Counted from the stretch's first letter, positions 26,509-35,972 are shown. The stretch: DNA of 64,000 bases from an uncultured Pseudomonadales bacterium (GCA_947487765.1 CANKXO010000002.1:186001-250000); one strand, 5' to 3'. The notes: generated by a model not told the origin, from the sequence alone. Translations and numbers: made by a program.

Positions 26509-27033
26509 CTATTCCTTTGGCCAAGGCCTTTGCCCCTCAGCATCAATCCAAGCGGTTACCCAATCAGGAACATCTGTACTTACACTCTGCCCTAGCTTCT
26601 CAACCACCTCTGAGGCTGGCACTAAGCCTTGCTTCGATACAGCGCATACTTTCATTAACGCAGAGGAGCAGATTTTATTTTTACTGTGGGTTTCCTGTAA
26701 GAAATAGAACCATCTGCCATCATGGCAGATTAATTCGGTAGAGAGTGTGAACTTACTGAGAAATGGAATTCGTCTTCGGTAGCGAATGCTGGCACCACCA
26801 ACAGCAACGCCCCAATTATTTTTCTTCATTAATGCGATAAATCCAACTCGCTGAGAATAATCCCATCGCCCTAGCTCCATATAGTTAAAATAGCGGGCGT
26901 TATTCAATTCCATAAACATATCAATATCCGTTAATCCTGCCCTGAGATTCAAGACACTTTTATCTTGCAGAGTGATTTTAGAGCGATATTTTGCTTTGAA
27001 TAGAGTGACAGCAAATTTTAAAAATGGATACAT
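26509..27033 (-). CDS. Hotdog-fold acyl-CoA thioesterase (THEM6-like)
   Basis: 174 residues. The conserved start of this group, TDIDMFMELNNARYFNYMELGRWD at about residues 36-59, contains the catalytic Asp/Asn region, followed by GGASIRYRRRIPFLSKFTLSTEL. This layout is that of 4HBT_2 thioesterases related to eukaryotic THEM6. It probably hydrolyses acyl-CoA at the membrane face; the first 20 residues are weakly hydrophobic. It ends 15 bases downstream of the phzF-family stop on the same strand and may be cotranscribed with it. Confidence 0.8.
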   Translation of the reverse strand: MYPFLKFAVTLFKAKYRSKITLQDKSVLNLRAGLTDIDMFMELNNARYFNYMELGRWDYSQRVGFIALMKKNNWGVAVGGASIRYRRRIPFLSKFTLSTELICHDGRWFYFLQETHSKNKICSSALMKVCAVSKQGLVPASEVVEKLGQSVSTDVPDWVTAWIDAEGQRPWPKE

Positions 27034-27048
27034 AATACCTAATCAGTT

Positions 27049-27930
27049 TTAGCCAATATTTATAACACGGTCTTCGGTTAATGTTGCACTTCCACCGGCC
27101 ATTAATGAACAAATTTTCCCTTCGGTAAGGTCCAGATTAACATCAATTATGCTAGGGGAAGCAGGTTGCATCATAGCCCCTTGTTCTATATAAAATCTAT
27201 TTTTTTTAATCGCCATTTCATCATACAGATAACAAGCCAAAGGCCCAGCAGCCATGCCTGTGGCTGCCTCTTCATTGATACCATAACGCGGTGCCAACAT
27301 TCTTGCCGCTGCATCACGTTCAAGCATAGAGGCCTCTTGAGTAAAAATATAATAGCCAATTAAGTCTAAATTCTCTGACACTGACTCAATTGCTTTAAAA
27401 TCTGGCGTTAGTTGCGTGAGATACTCAGCATTTTTAACCCCTAAAACAATAAATGAATTCCCTGTATTCACTAATTTAGGCATCCCCATAATGTGCTGAT
27501 CTTTAAGACCCAGAGAATGAAGTATCTCATTATGATACTCACTGACATCCTCATATTTTGGGGCCAACTGCTCCATATAGGCCATATGCCCTTTTATAAA
27601 GATCTTTCGATTACCATCAATGGTTTCTTTAGATGACCACCCCTGGGTAATTTTTCCCGTTTGAGCGAGGTAGCTAAAGACAGCAATCGTTGCATGACCA
27701 CAATGAGCTATTTGCCGTGTCGGGGTATAAAAATCCAGCTTAATACTGGCAGTGAGTGAGGTTGATATAAAGGCTGTTTCTGACAACCCCACTTCTTTAG
27801 CAATGGCCAGTTTCTGATCGTGAGTTAGATTATCAGCATCCGTTACAATGCCTGCGGGGTTGCCGCCCGTAGTTCCATCTATAAATGCATTAACTATTTT
27901 AATCGTTACTTTTTTAATAGTGGCTTTCAT
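27049..27930 (-). CDS. PhzF-family isomerase/epimerase
   Basis: 293 residues in the usual range. The diaminopimelate-epimerase fold is marked by FIDGTTGGNPAGIV, the acid in EVGLSETAFI, PTRQIAHCGHATIAVF and NEEAATGMAAGPLACYL. PhzF itself isomerises a dihydroanthranilate intermediate in phenazine synthesis, but no other phz gene is present, so this is a family member of unknown substrate. Its promoter carries a MerR-type element and the merR gene lies directly upstream, suggesting inducible expression. Confidence 0.88.
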   Translation of the reverse strand: MKATIKKVTIKIVNAFIDGTTGGNPAGIVTDADNLTHDQKLAIAKEVGLSETAFISTSLTASIKLDFYTPTRQIAHCGHATIAVFSYLAQTGKITQGWSSKETIDGNRKIFIKGHMAYMEQLAPKYEDVSEYHNEILHSLGLKDQHIMGMPKLVNTGNSFIVLGVKNAEYLTQLTPDFKAIESVSENLDLIGYYIFTQEASMLERDAAARMLAPRYGINEEAATGMAAGPLACYLYDEMAIKKNRFYIEQGAMMQPASPSIIDVNLDLTEGKICSLMAGGSATLTEDRVINIG

Positions 27931-27962
27931 CGTAGGCTCCTGTTAGGTTTAGAGTTAAATAA

Positions 27963-27994
27963 ATCCTAACAACTTAGAGCATACTCTAAGTCAA
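27963..27994 (-). promoter_or_regulatory. MerR-type promoter of the phzF-family gene
   Basis: On the minus strand TTGACT (-35) is separated from TAGGAT (-10) by 20 bases, longer than the normal 17. The spacer holds the dyad CTTAGAGT / ACTCTAAG (positions 27973-27990 within the palindrome ACTTAGAG...CTCTAAGT). Long spacers with a centred dyad are the hallmark of MerR-activated promoters. Confidence 0.75.
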
Positions 27995-28001
27995 GCCCTT
28001 C

Positions 28002-28352
28002 TTAATTAGATTTCTTGAGCTGAGAAAGCTTCTTTTTTGTCACATCGATATAGTGCTCTATATCAACTTGCTGCGCTTTTAACTTAACAAGATGCAACCC
28101 AAGTATTTCTGTCACTTCACTATTATTATTATGCCGATATGCTTCAACATAACGTTTGATTTTTTGTAACGGCATTCCTGATTTTTTAAGGCATGTCACC
28201 CAGTTGATTAAATCCAGATCCGCTTCATCATAAATACGATGGCCACTATCATCTTTATCCGCTTTTTGTAAAAGCCCGATTTTTTCATAATAGCGAATAG
28301 TATGAGGACTTAACTCTGATTCGCGACTGAACTGTCCGATCTTCATTGGCAT
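28002..28352 (-). CDS. MerR-family activator
   Basis: 116 residues. The N-terminal winged helix MKIGQFSRESELSPHTIRYYEKIGLL (HTH plus wing at residues 3-40) and the following HRIYDEADLDLINWVTCLKKSGMPLQKIKRYV are typical. The C-terminal part is a coiled coil (LKAQQVDIEHYIDVTKKKLSQL) with no Cys cluster, so it does not look like a metal sensor. It reads toward the phzF-family gene, 71 bases away, whose promoter has the matching element, so it probably activates that gene. Confidence 0.88.
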   Translation of the reverse strand: MPMKIGQFSRESELSPHTIRYYEKIGLLQKADKDDSGHRIYDEADLDLINWVTCLKKSGMPLQKIKRYVEAYRHNNNSEVTEILGLHLVKLKAQQVDIEHYIDVTKKKLSQLKKSN

Positions 28353-28386
28353 ATTAGTAACTCACTAACAGAAGTGTCTTGCAAAC

Positions 28387-29877
28387 TTATAGGACGGGCT
28401 CTAAGGGCAATAGTTTAAACGCGAATAGTTTCATACGCTTCCACAGTGAAACGGTATTATCCGGGTTTTGATCTTTTAAAATACGCCAACTATTTCCGGG
28501 CGCCATATCATCTGTAATTAATTGATAAAGTTCTGCTGAGATCTCGTCTTCTGGGATAATAATGCCTACTTCGGTATTTAAATTAATCGAACGAGGGTCA
28601 AAATTAAACGTCCCAATGGCAGCAATCTTTTTATCGATCACCATGCTTTTAGCATGTATTGCAAAAATGGGCGGTGATGCTCTCATTTCTAGATACCGCT
28701 GATGCAGCCTAATTTGGTTAATGGGGGCAGGCTTATATTCATACAATTCAATACCGGTTTCCAATATGGCATCTCTGACTTTATGATAGCCACTGTAAGC
28801 CATCATATTATCTGTCGATGCCAATGAGTTAGTCGATATTTTTATTGTTACACCGTCTTCAATGCGTTGTCTGAATAACGCAATAACGTCTTCAGACATA
28901 ATTAAATAAGGCGATTGGATAATAATTTGTTCCTGTGCATTTTTAATTAAACGAATGATTTCATCCGTAGATTTTCCACCACCCGCCAAGCCAGATGCAC
29001 CATCGTTTTTACCGGGAATATCGTAAATAAAATAGGCATCACTCCAACGCATTTCTTCTATAGTCGCATTAAAGCGTTCTGACAAACCAGCAATACTATC
29101 GCGAATTTCTGGCGTGAAATTTTCAGGATTATTGGCGTACTCGGTTAATTCGGCGTATGACTGCTCAATCTGAGACTGCGATAACGTAGGTGACTCGCCC
29201 TGCAATAATGTTTCCAAGGACAAAGATAAATCACTTGTCCAAAAACGCTCAAAACTTTCTTCCATTGTCGTGACCGACTTTCCATACACTAAAGCGTCCC
29301 TATCGCGAAAAGAATATTCTCTGTCAAAGTCAAAATATTCATCAGCCATATTGCGGCCACCTGTAATCGCAATCATGTCATCAAAAATAACCAGCTTATC
29401 GTGCATTCGCTGATTAGAATCCCTGAAGTCCAATGCCAGATTTTTTAAGCGTTTTATTTTCGAGACACCGACCTTATGCTTAGGATTATAAATTTTAATC
29501 TCGACATTTTTATGGGCAGCCAAAGACAATAATGATGTGGTATCGGCATCAATCAAAAAGTCATCAACAATAACCCGAACCTTTATACCTCGGTTAGCAG
29601 CCCGAAGGAGACTTTCGGCAGCCAAGATACCAATATTGTCATCACTCCAGATAAAATATTGTATATCGATACTCTGCTGTGCATTTTGCGCTAGCCATGC
29701 GCGAGTATATAAGGCTGTTTCCCCACGATCTAAAATCAGCGTTGCCGTTTGACTTTGCGCTCTGTGAATACAGTCGGGACAAAGCTCTCCGATCCTATCG
29801 GAAATACTGGATGCAAACCCACCCAACGACATGGTTAGGCTTAATATAACAATAAATGACTTAATAACCTTTATCAC
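28387..29877 (-). CDS. Exported phospholipase D-family protein
   Basis: 496 residues. A signal peptide (to about residue 23, ending GGFAS) sends it to the envelope. Two HKD motifs are present: MHDKLVIFDDMIAITGGRN near residue 158 and IHAKSMVIDKKIAAIGTFNFDPRS near 408. Two HKD halves form one active site in the PLD superfamily; the GGRN and GTFNFD forms resemble cardiolipin-synthase-like and exported PLD proteins. It probably acts on phospholipids in the periplasm. The start is preceded by a weak GGGAG-like site. Confidence 0.85.
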   Translation of the reverse strand: MIKVIKSFIVILSLTMSLGGFASSISDRIGELCPDCIHRAQSQTATLILDRGETALYTRAWLAQNAQQSIDIQYFIWSDDNIGILAAESLLRAANRGIKVRVIVDDFLIDADTTSLLSLAAHKNVEIKIYNPKHKVGVSKIKRLKNLALDFRDSNQRMHDKLVIFDDMIAITGGRNMADEYFDFDREYSFRDRDALVYGKSVTTMEESFERFWTSDLSLSLETLLQGESPTLSQSQIEQSYAELTEYANNPENFTPEIRDSIAGLSERFNATIEEMRWSDAYFIYDIPGKNDGASGLAGGGKSTDEIIRLIKNAQEQIIIQSPYLIMSEDVIALFRQRIEDGVTIKISTNSLASTDNMMAYSGYHKVRDAILETGIELYEYKPAPINQIRLHQRYLEMRASPPIFAIHAKSMVIDKKIAAIGTFNFDPRSINLNTEVGIIIPEDEISAELYQLITDDMAPGNSWRILKDQNPDNTVSLWKRMKLFAFKLLPLEPVL

Positions 29878-30030
29878 AAGAACTCCCGTTTCCTTATGAA
29901 CAACCTAATCAACATACTATACCATCGACTTGACGTTTTAATATATCTATCCCAAAACTCTCAGTGCTATACTAGGCGCTCTCTACCATTTATATATTTA
30001 ATCTATTCCAACACCCTATAGGACTCCCAC

Positions 30031-31419
30031 TTGAGCCAAGCTGATTTCGCCTCTCTAGCCTTACACCCTGATTTACTGAAAAACCTCTCCTCCCTCGGTT
30101 ATCACACAATGACACAGATACAGGCACAAAGCTTGCCCGTCATTTTGGAGAAAAAAGATATTATTGCACAGGCAAAAACAGGCTCAGGTAAAACGGCTGC
30201 TTTTGGTTTGGGCTTACTAAATAATCTGGATGTAAAATTCTACCGAGTGCAATCACTTGTGTTGTGCCCTACACGGGAACTGGCCGATCAGGTCGCGAAA
30301 GAAATTCGCAAGCTTGCCCGAGGCATCCATAATATTAAGGTGTTAACGCTTTGCGGTGGCATGCCTTTTGGGCCTCAAATAGGCTCCCTTGAACATGGCG
30401 CACATATTGTTGTTGGCACACCGGGCAGAATTGAAGAGCATTTACGGAAAAGCAATTTAAATCTGGACCACTTAAATACGCTGGTATTAGATGAAGCAGA
30501 CCGCATGCTGGATATGGGCTTTCAACCAACGATTGATGCCATTATCGAATATGCTCCAAAGCAACGCCAGACATTGCTATTCAGTGCGACGTATCCAAAA
30601 GAAATACAAGCGATTGCAAATCGGGTAATGAACACTCCCGTAATGGTTAAGGTCGAAGCAACTCATGACAACAGCAGTATTGAACAAATTTTTTACCATG
30701 TAGATAAGAGCACCTCACGCATCACTGCTCTACAATTATTATTACTAAAGCATCGTCCTGATTCCGCTGTTATCTTCTGCAATACCAAACGTGAAACACA
30801 AGAAATTGCCAATGATCTTCGAGATATGGGCTTTAGTGCCGTTGCATTGAACGGTGATCTCGAACAAAAAATGAGAGACCAGATTCTAGTTCGCTTTGAT
30901 AACAAAAGTGCCTCTATTTTAGTTGCTACTGATGTTGCTGCCCGCGGCTTGGATATCGATGCTTTGGATGCTGTCATCAATTATCAACTTTCACGAGAAC
31001 TGGATGTTCACACTCATCGCATTGGTCGTACAGGAAGAGCTGGCAGCCAAGGTTGTGCATTCACACTGGTTTCAGAAAAAGAAAATTACAAGCTACAGGC
31101 ACTAGAAGAGCATTTAAATCAAACACTAGTGACGACACCCCTTCCTGATCATAATTTGTTAAATGAACCAACCTATAAGCCACCAATGGCCACGCTACAA
31201 ATTGATGGCGGCAAAAAACAGAAAGTAAGGCCCGGCGATATACTCGGGGCACTAACGGGTAAAGATGGTATCGAAGGTAAACAAGTCGGCAAGATTCATA
31301 TCTTTGATAACTGCGCCTATGTCGCTGTTAGCCGCAAAGTCGCAATGGATGCCTTAAAGAAAATTGAACACGGGAAACTCAAAGGACGCTCATTCAGAGT
31401 TAGACAAGTCAGAGGGTAA
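30031..31419 (+). CDS. dbpA: DEAD-box RNA helicase DbpA
   Basis: 462 residues, starting with TTG (no in-frame ATG upstream; AGGA lies about ten bases before). Helicase motifs in order: TMTQIQAQSLPV (Q motif), AQAKTGSGKT, PTRELADQ, DEAD in LVLDEADRMLDMG, SAT, VIFCNTKRE, ATDVAARGLDID and HRIGRTGR. The C-terminal 75 residues (GGKKQKVRPGDILGAL, NCAYVAVSR, FRVRQVRG) are the DbpA RNA-binding domain that recognises hairpin 92 of 23S rRNA, so it acts in large-subunit assembly. Confidence 0.93.
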   Translation: MSQADFASLALHPDLLKNLSSLGYHTMTQIQAQSLPVILEKKDIIAQAKTGSGKTAAFGLGLLNNLDVKFYRVQSLVLCPTRELADQVAKEIRKLARGIHNIKVLTLCGGMPFGPQIGSLEHGAHIVVGTPGRIEEHLRKSNLNLDHLNTLVLDEADRMLDMGFQPTIDAIIEYAPKQRQTLLFSATYPKEIQAIANRVMNTPVMVKVEATHDNSSIEQIFYHVDKSTSRITALQLLLLKHRPDSAVIFCNTKRETQEIANDLRDMGFSAVALNGDLEQKMRDQILVRFDNKSASILVATDVAARGLDIDALDAVINYQLSRELDVHTHRIGRTGRAGSQGCAFTLVSEKENYKLQALEEHLNQTLVTTPLPDHNLLNEPTYKPPMATLQIDGGKKQKVRPGDILGALTGKDGIEGKQVGKIHIFDNCAYVAVSRKVAMDALKKIEHGKLKGRSFRVRQVRG

Positions 31420-31484
31420 TCACCAATAAACTGTCTTAAGCCTTGCACATTACTACCAATGTTTTTTGCTCTTATACACTACCT

Positions 31485-31800
31485 GAATTCATTTCTAAGC
31501 CGACCTAATAATGCCTCTACCTCTGGCCGAATGTCATCATTGCTTTAGCTGTAAACATGTTGATAGATAGAAAGTCCTTTTGGAAGGAAAATACCGACTT
31601 TTGACAAGTTTTTCGCTGTTCTTTTCCAACCTAACGTAATACGGTGCTCCTGCCTGTTACTGGTTTACAGGCCCAAACCGAAGCGTTCTGTCGTTTAGCT
31701 AATCGATGTGTGGAGCAGGCACCCTGACACAACCCTCTCAAACTGCCGCCCTTCCTCACCAAAGAAAGCAGCTTTGTTGCTAGCTGCTTATACCCAGTTT
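31485..31800 (-). pseudogene. Decayed LysR-family gene, internally deleted
   Basis: Read against the intact LysR gene at 33040-33963 on the same strand, this stretch aligns in pieces. GCCTCTACCTCTGGCCG matches its 3' part (GCTTCTACTTCAGGCCG), ACAAGTTTTTCGCTGTTCTT its middle (ACAAGCTTTCTGTTGTGC), and CAAACTGCCGCCCTTCCTC its 5' part (CAAACTCCCGCCCCTCTTC). Large internal segments are missing and no frame stays open. It ends right against the stop of the lipoprotein gene. It is the relic of a paralog of the LysR at 33040. Confidence 0.65.
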
Positions 31801-31803
31801 GAG

Positions 31804-32817
31804 TCAGTCGTTGTACCATATGTCATAGTATTCAACTATGGATTCTCCAACTATGTTCATGGTATTGGTTAGAGTACTCAAATCAGGTGCTTCCGTAATG
31901 GTTTTAGCGATCTCGATCATAATAGTATCCATTGTATTGTTTGGCCTAGTGGGATAATTCGGGTTTACATAACCTCCCCAACGTTGAACGACGTAACTTC
32001 CAACACAGCATGCCTCATCATCACCACGTTGGTCCATCGGCGTGGTTATAATACCTTTAGAGCCAATGATGCCAAACAAACTATCGGGGCCATCTAGTAC
32101 GCTATTGCCAAATAATCTTATTAATTCCTTTATGCTCTCCCCTCGGAGCGGTGCAACACTAAGAGTACCTCTAGCAACACCCGTATTTACTGAAATGCGT
32201 CTGGTACTGTGTATGTCAAATATAAATCCACGCCCATAGTTTTCTCGGATTTCGGTAATGGATTCATTAATAGCATAGTAAAAAGCATCATAGCAGGGCT
32301 TTGCTTTAGGATCGTCATAAGCGAGATTTACCAATGTGGGGGAATTTATCGGTTGGTTTACTACATTAGGAGCACTGCGTGCGGCATCGATTTGAGAGCG
32401 TCTAAAGCGGGCCTTAATAACATAAGGCCTTTCTCCTGTAATGCTTTCAATCCTATCTGCAAGTATATCTGTAGCTATATCAGTATTGGTGTCTGGTATT
32501 GTAACGAACCTGCCATTTAATCCATTAAAATTCCTACCTGTTCGTAGGGATACATCAGGAATCAAAGTGGAGGGATCTTGATCTGATGCTCCATGAGGGT
32601 TAGTTAAAATAATCGGTATCGAACCTTTTGTATATTCCAAATTAGGTCCGCACTCCGCAATTGCCTTTGCAGTTTCTTCTGCAATGTCAAGACCACCTCC
32701 ACCTCCACTGCCACCACCACCGCAACTTAAGAGGAATAAACTGCTAAGAATAAGGGCAGTTGTATTACGATATAGTGAGTTGGTAGTGCTTCGATCACTT
32801 TTTGTTAGTGTAGTCAT
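31804..32817 (-). CDS. Lipoprotein related to N-formylglutamate amidohydrolase
   Basis: 337 residues from the ATG at 32817 (MTTLTKSDRS); a start 15 codons upstream is possible but spoils the signal peptide. A type II signal peptide ends LFLLSC, followed by a Gly-rich linker (GGGGSGGGGG). The domain carries the family's pattern: ILTNPHGASDQDP, DTNTDIATDILADRIES, RPYVIKARFRRSQID and a GRGFIFDIHSTRR with the likely metal-binding DxH. N-formylglutamate hydrolases are usually cytoplasmic, so this exported form likely cleaves another amide. It lies between a LysR pseudogene and an intact LysR. Confidence 0.65.
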   Translation of the reverse strand: MTTLTKSDRSTTNSLYRNTTALILSSLFLLSCGGGGSGGGGGLDIAEETAKAIAECGPNLEYTKGSIPIILTNPHGASDQDPSTLIPDVSLRTGRNFNGLNGRFVTIPDTNTDIATDILADRIESITGERPYVIKARFRRSQIDAARSAPNVVNQPINSPTLVNLAYDDPKAKPCYDAFYYAINESITEIRENYGRGFIFDIHSTRRISVNTGVARGTLSVAPLRGESIKELIRLFGNSVLDGPDSLFGIIGSKGIITTPMDQRGDDEACCVGSYVVQRWGGYVNPNYPTRPNNTMDTIMIEIAKTITEAPDLSTLTNTMNIVGESIVEYYDIWYND

Positions 32818-33039
32818 TAGTTTACAATTCCCTTCGATTATTATTTTTAAAAAGTAAATCATATCCTTACGGCTCAGTAAATATTAATTAGGTTTTATTT
32901 AATTCTTTGTGAGTTAATAGGCACTTTTGTTCAATGAAACAGGCATTTTTAAACAAGTTATACTGTGTCAGCTTTATGATCATAATAACTCGCATCTATT
33001 TAATTTTAAGTTGATCACGACGTCATTTATTTTGATATA

Positions 33040-33963
33040 TTAGCTAAGCTCGTCTCTGAGCCAGTTGACTAGCGCTTCTACTTCAGGCCGCGCTGTACTA
33101 TTAGTAGATGCACTATGATAATGCTGATAAATAGAAAGCCCCTCTGATAAATAAATACTTTCCTTAAAAGGCCTGACAAGACTGCCCGTCTTTAACAAGC
33201 TTTCTGTTGTGCGCCTCCAACCCAATGCAATACCGTGACCTTCTATCGCTGCCTGAATAACGAGTAAATAGTTTTCATATTCAGAACCTCTATCTTCTAT
33301 TTTTATATCAGGGGCTATACGCTTAAACCACTCATCCCAATCCATCCATTCTTGCGGTTTAACATTATGATGCAATAAGTGATGAGACGAGAGTTCTTCG
33401 AGGGAACGTGAACATCCCTTCTTTTTCTCTGATAAATACTTAGGGCTACACACCGGAAAGATTTCATCCGATGCAGTAAAAACTAATGTGTGCGGCCCGC
33501 TTGCTCTTGTACTGGTTTGCACCGCCAAGTCGAAGCTTTCTGTAGTTTGGCTAATAGGCATCGTGGTAGCAGAGACTCTGACACGAATATCGGGGTGACG
33601 TTGGTAAAATTTCGATAAGTTGGGCATAAGCCAGTAAAAGCCTTCACATAACTGCGATAACAAAACGACTTCGTTCTTCACACTTTGCGCTCGCAAATGA
33701 GCAGAGTGAGTTGCTATTGATCGCATTGCCTCCGATACCACTTTTTCAAACTCCCGCCCCTCTTCACTGAGAAAAACAGCCCGGTTACGCCGCTCAAATA
33801 AGGATACATCGAGATTTTCTTCCAAAGCTCTGATTTGGCGACTGATAGCCGCCTGTGTCAGCCCCAATTCATCGGCAGCTTTCGTAATACTACCCAAGCG
33901 TGCAGTGGCTTCGAAAGGGAGAAGACTGGACAGCGGCGGCAGTTGTTTTTTTAATTTTTGCAT
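33040..33963 (-). CDS. LysR-family regulator (GcvA-like)
   Basis: 307 residues. HTH at the start: LPPLSSLLPFEATARLGSIT, AADELGLTQAAISRQIRALE, FERRNR. Effector domain with VVLLSQLCEGFYWLMPNL. It is divergent from the EamA permease at 34081, with a 9-bp dyad between them, and probably regulates it. A decayed paralog lies at 31485-31800. Confidence 0.9.
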   Translation of the reverse strand: MQKLKKQLPPLSSLLPFEATARLGSITKAADELGLTQAAISRQIRALEENLDVSLFERRNRAVFLSEEGREFEKVVSEAMRSIATHSAHLRAQSVKNEVVLLSQLCEGFYWLMPNLSKFYQRHPDIRVRVSATTMPISQTTESFDLAVQTSTRASGPHTLVFTASDEIFPVCSPKYLSEKKKGCSRSLEELSSHHLLHHNVKPQEWMDWDEWFKRIAPDIKIEDRGSEYENYLLVIQAAIEGHGIALGWRRTTESLLKTGSLVRPFKESIYLSEGLSIYQHYHSASTNSTARPEVEALVNWLRDELS

Positions 33964-33981
33964 AGATCCATATCAATTTAC

Positions 33982-34012
33982 ATAATTTAAAGTTAACTAT
34001 TGGTTAAATTAT
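33982..34012. promoter_or_regulatory. LysR-type dyad between lysR and the EamA permease
   Basis: Perfect 9-bp arms ATAATTTAA (33982-33990) and TTAAATTAT (34004-34012) with 13 bases between, located 19 bases from the lysR start and 68 from the permease start. Fits a LysR binding site controlling both directions. Confidence 0.5.
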
Positions 34013-34080
34013 ATCAATATAATTCAAACACACTTGAATTTATACTTAATTAATAATTAAGCAAATAAGTATTAACTACT

Positions 34081-35031
34081 ATGTCTCGACCAACGCCGCC
34101 TATTCAACTCTCTGCTCAACCCTCTGCGCCCACCAACGATAATCTGAAGCTTGCGATAGCCGCTATTATTATTGCCGTACTGTCATTGTCTTTCGGCGAT
34201 GCCGTCATAAAGATGATCAGTGTTAGCTTACCTATTTGGCAGATCTATGTGATTCGATCCTTAATTGCCATACCGATTCTCATATCACTTATTAAGTATT
34301 TTGACCCAAAAATATCACTGATACCTATCGAACTAAAATGGACCGTCTTACGTAGCTTGCTGCTAGCCTTGATGTGGATTGCTTACTATGTAGCATTACC
34401 CCATATCAAATTATCTATAGCCGCCGCGGTGTATTACACCATTCCCATTTTTATCACGCTATTTTCTGCATTATTAACCGGCGAAAGAGTCAACTTAAAA
34501 TCCTGGCTGGCGATTGCCATTGGCTTTGTAGGCGTGCTGGTGATTGTTCGACCAGACGCTGACGGCTTTAACCCTTATTTACTACTCCCTTTACTGGCTG
34601 CGATCCTTTATGCCTTGGCTATGATACTGACAAGAACAAAATGCCAGAATGAAAACCCTAAAATATTATCGCTGGCGTTGAATAGTATGTTTATTGTTAT
34701 GGGAGGCATCGCCACTTTGGTTCTTATGGTGTTATCACCAACAGAAAAAGCTAAAGCGACCAATCCGTTCTTACTCGGCGACTGGGTTTTCTTAGATACC
34801 AACGGCTGGCTAGCAATGGGGGTTTTGGCAATCATTATGATACTCGGAAGTTTATTTGCCGCAATCGCTTACCAAAAAGGACCCCCATCAATTATTGCAA
34901 CCCTCGATTATTCTTATCTTATTTTTAGCGCATTGTGGGGATTGTTATTGTTTGCTGAGCTTCCAGATGGTCTGACTATTTTGGGTATGGTATTGATTGT
35001 TGGGTCGGGAATAATTGCTATCAAGACGTAA
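34081..35031 (+). CDS. EamA-family (DMT) permease
   Basis: 316 residues with about ten transmembrane helices forming two EamA repeats (first around residues 22-150, second about 165-312). The signature turns SLPIWQIYVIRSLIAIP, YYTIPIFITLFSALLTGERV and the second-repeat DYSYLIFSALWGLLLFAE are typical of drug/metabolite transporters that export amino acids or metabolites. Its substrate is unknown. The divergent LysR gene is the likely controller. Confidence 0.88.
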   Translation: MSRPTPPIQLSAQPSAPTNDNLKLAIAAIIIAVLSLSFGDAVIKMISVSLPIWQIYVIRSLIAIPILISLIKYFDPKISLIPIELKWTVLRSLLLALMWIAYYVALPHIKLSIAAAVYYTIPIFITLFSALLTGERVNLKSWLAIAIGFVGVLVIVRPDADGFNPYLLLPLLAAILYALAMILTRTKCQNENPKILSLALNSMFIVMGGIATLVLMVLSPTEKAKATNPFLLGDWVFLDTNGWLAMGVLAIIMILGSLFAAIAYQKGPPSIIATLDYSYLIFSALWGLLLFAELPDGLTILGMVLIVGSGIIAIKT

Positions 35032-35129
35032 ACCAAAAACATTAAGAATAACTCTTAATAACCGTTATTTTCGATGCTTTATTATTGATGAATTATTTAC
35101 AGGGTACATTTTCTTTAAGATGATTTTTT

Positions 35130-35972
35130 CTAATTCTTATTTCTTAAGTATTCGCCAAACGCTTGATGTACAGCACTCGGTTTATGATCATACCGCCAAA
35201 TCAAATGTGTCGTCACTTCAGCAAGATCTGCGGGCAAGGGTTTTATTTCGAGGTTGTCGAAGTGGCGATAAGTTTTAATCGCACTTTCGGGAAAAATAGC
35301 GAAGCCCATGCCAGCCTCAACACAACCTAACATTCCATCCAGAGTCCCCATTTCAATCACCTTAGTATCCATACAACCATTCAACCGTAGCCACTGGTTA
35401 GCAATATTGCGATAACTGCAAGAGGCACGAAAAGCCAGCAAGGATAGCTCAGCTTGACCTTTTATCGGCTGAGCAACGACTAAGTTTTCATAGAAAGCCG
35501 GAATACTATGGAACCGGCTTTCATCGATTGGCCCAGCGACCAGCGCCGCATCAACTTGCCGCTCCCATACCATCCCTATCAGCTCACCTGTTGGCGCAGT
35601 CCGCAATGACAAACGAGCTTCGGGGAATTGATCAGACAGGCGTTTTAGTAAAGGCGGTAAACGCGCGCCAGCGGTTGTTTCCATAGAGCCCAAACGAAAC
35701 TTGGCTGACCGCCCTGCAGCATCCATCAGCTGACGTTCCACCTGATGGTGAGTGGCCATTAGATGGCGAGCCTGTTGCTGAACTTCCGAACCAAAATCCG
35801 TCGTACGGGCCCCGCCGCGGCCGCGCTCAAACAAGGCTTGGCCAAAATGTGCCTCTAAACGTTTGATTCGAGCAGTGATATTCGACTGAACACAATTCAT
35901 TAACTCAGCGGCCTTCGAAAAGCTACCGGCTTCAGTCACCGTCAAAAATGTCTCTAATAGTAGATAATCCAT
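35130..35972 (-). CDS. LysR-family regulator
   Basis: 280 residues. HTH residues 1-60: LLETFLTVTEAGSFS, AAELMNCVQSNITARIKRLE, FERGRGG. The effector domain reads FRLGSMETTAGARLPPLL and GCVEAGMGFAIFPESAI, of the group that controls small transport genes. It is divergent from the tautomerase-DUF606 operon at 36098 and overlaps a dyad at its own start, so it probably controls both. Confidence 0.9.
   Translation of the reverse strand: MDYLLLETFLTVTEAGSFSKAAELMNCVQSNITARIKRLEAHFGQALFERGRGGARTTDFGSEVQQQARHLMATHHQVERQLMDAAGRSAKFRLGSMETTAGARLPPLLKRLSDQFPEARLSLRTAPTGELIGMVWERQVDAALVAGPIDESRFHSIPAFYENLVVAQPIKGQAELSLLAFRASCSYRNIANQWLRLNGCMDTKVIEMGTLDGMLGCVEAGMGFAIFPESAIKTYRHFDNLEIKPLPADLAEVTTHLIWRYDHKPSAVHQAFGEYLRNKN

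Noticed and set aside
26462-26741. Two overlapping plus-strand frames downstream of lysR
   Set aside because: Mostly antisense to the thioesterase gene, and the products look like random translation.
31631-31819. 62-codon minus-strand frame
   Set aside because: Lies wholly in the LysR relic; its product is a chance reading across decayed pieces.
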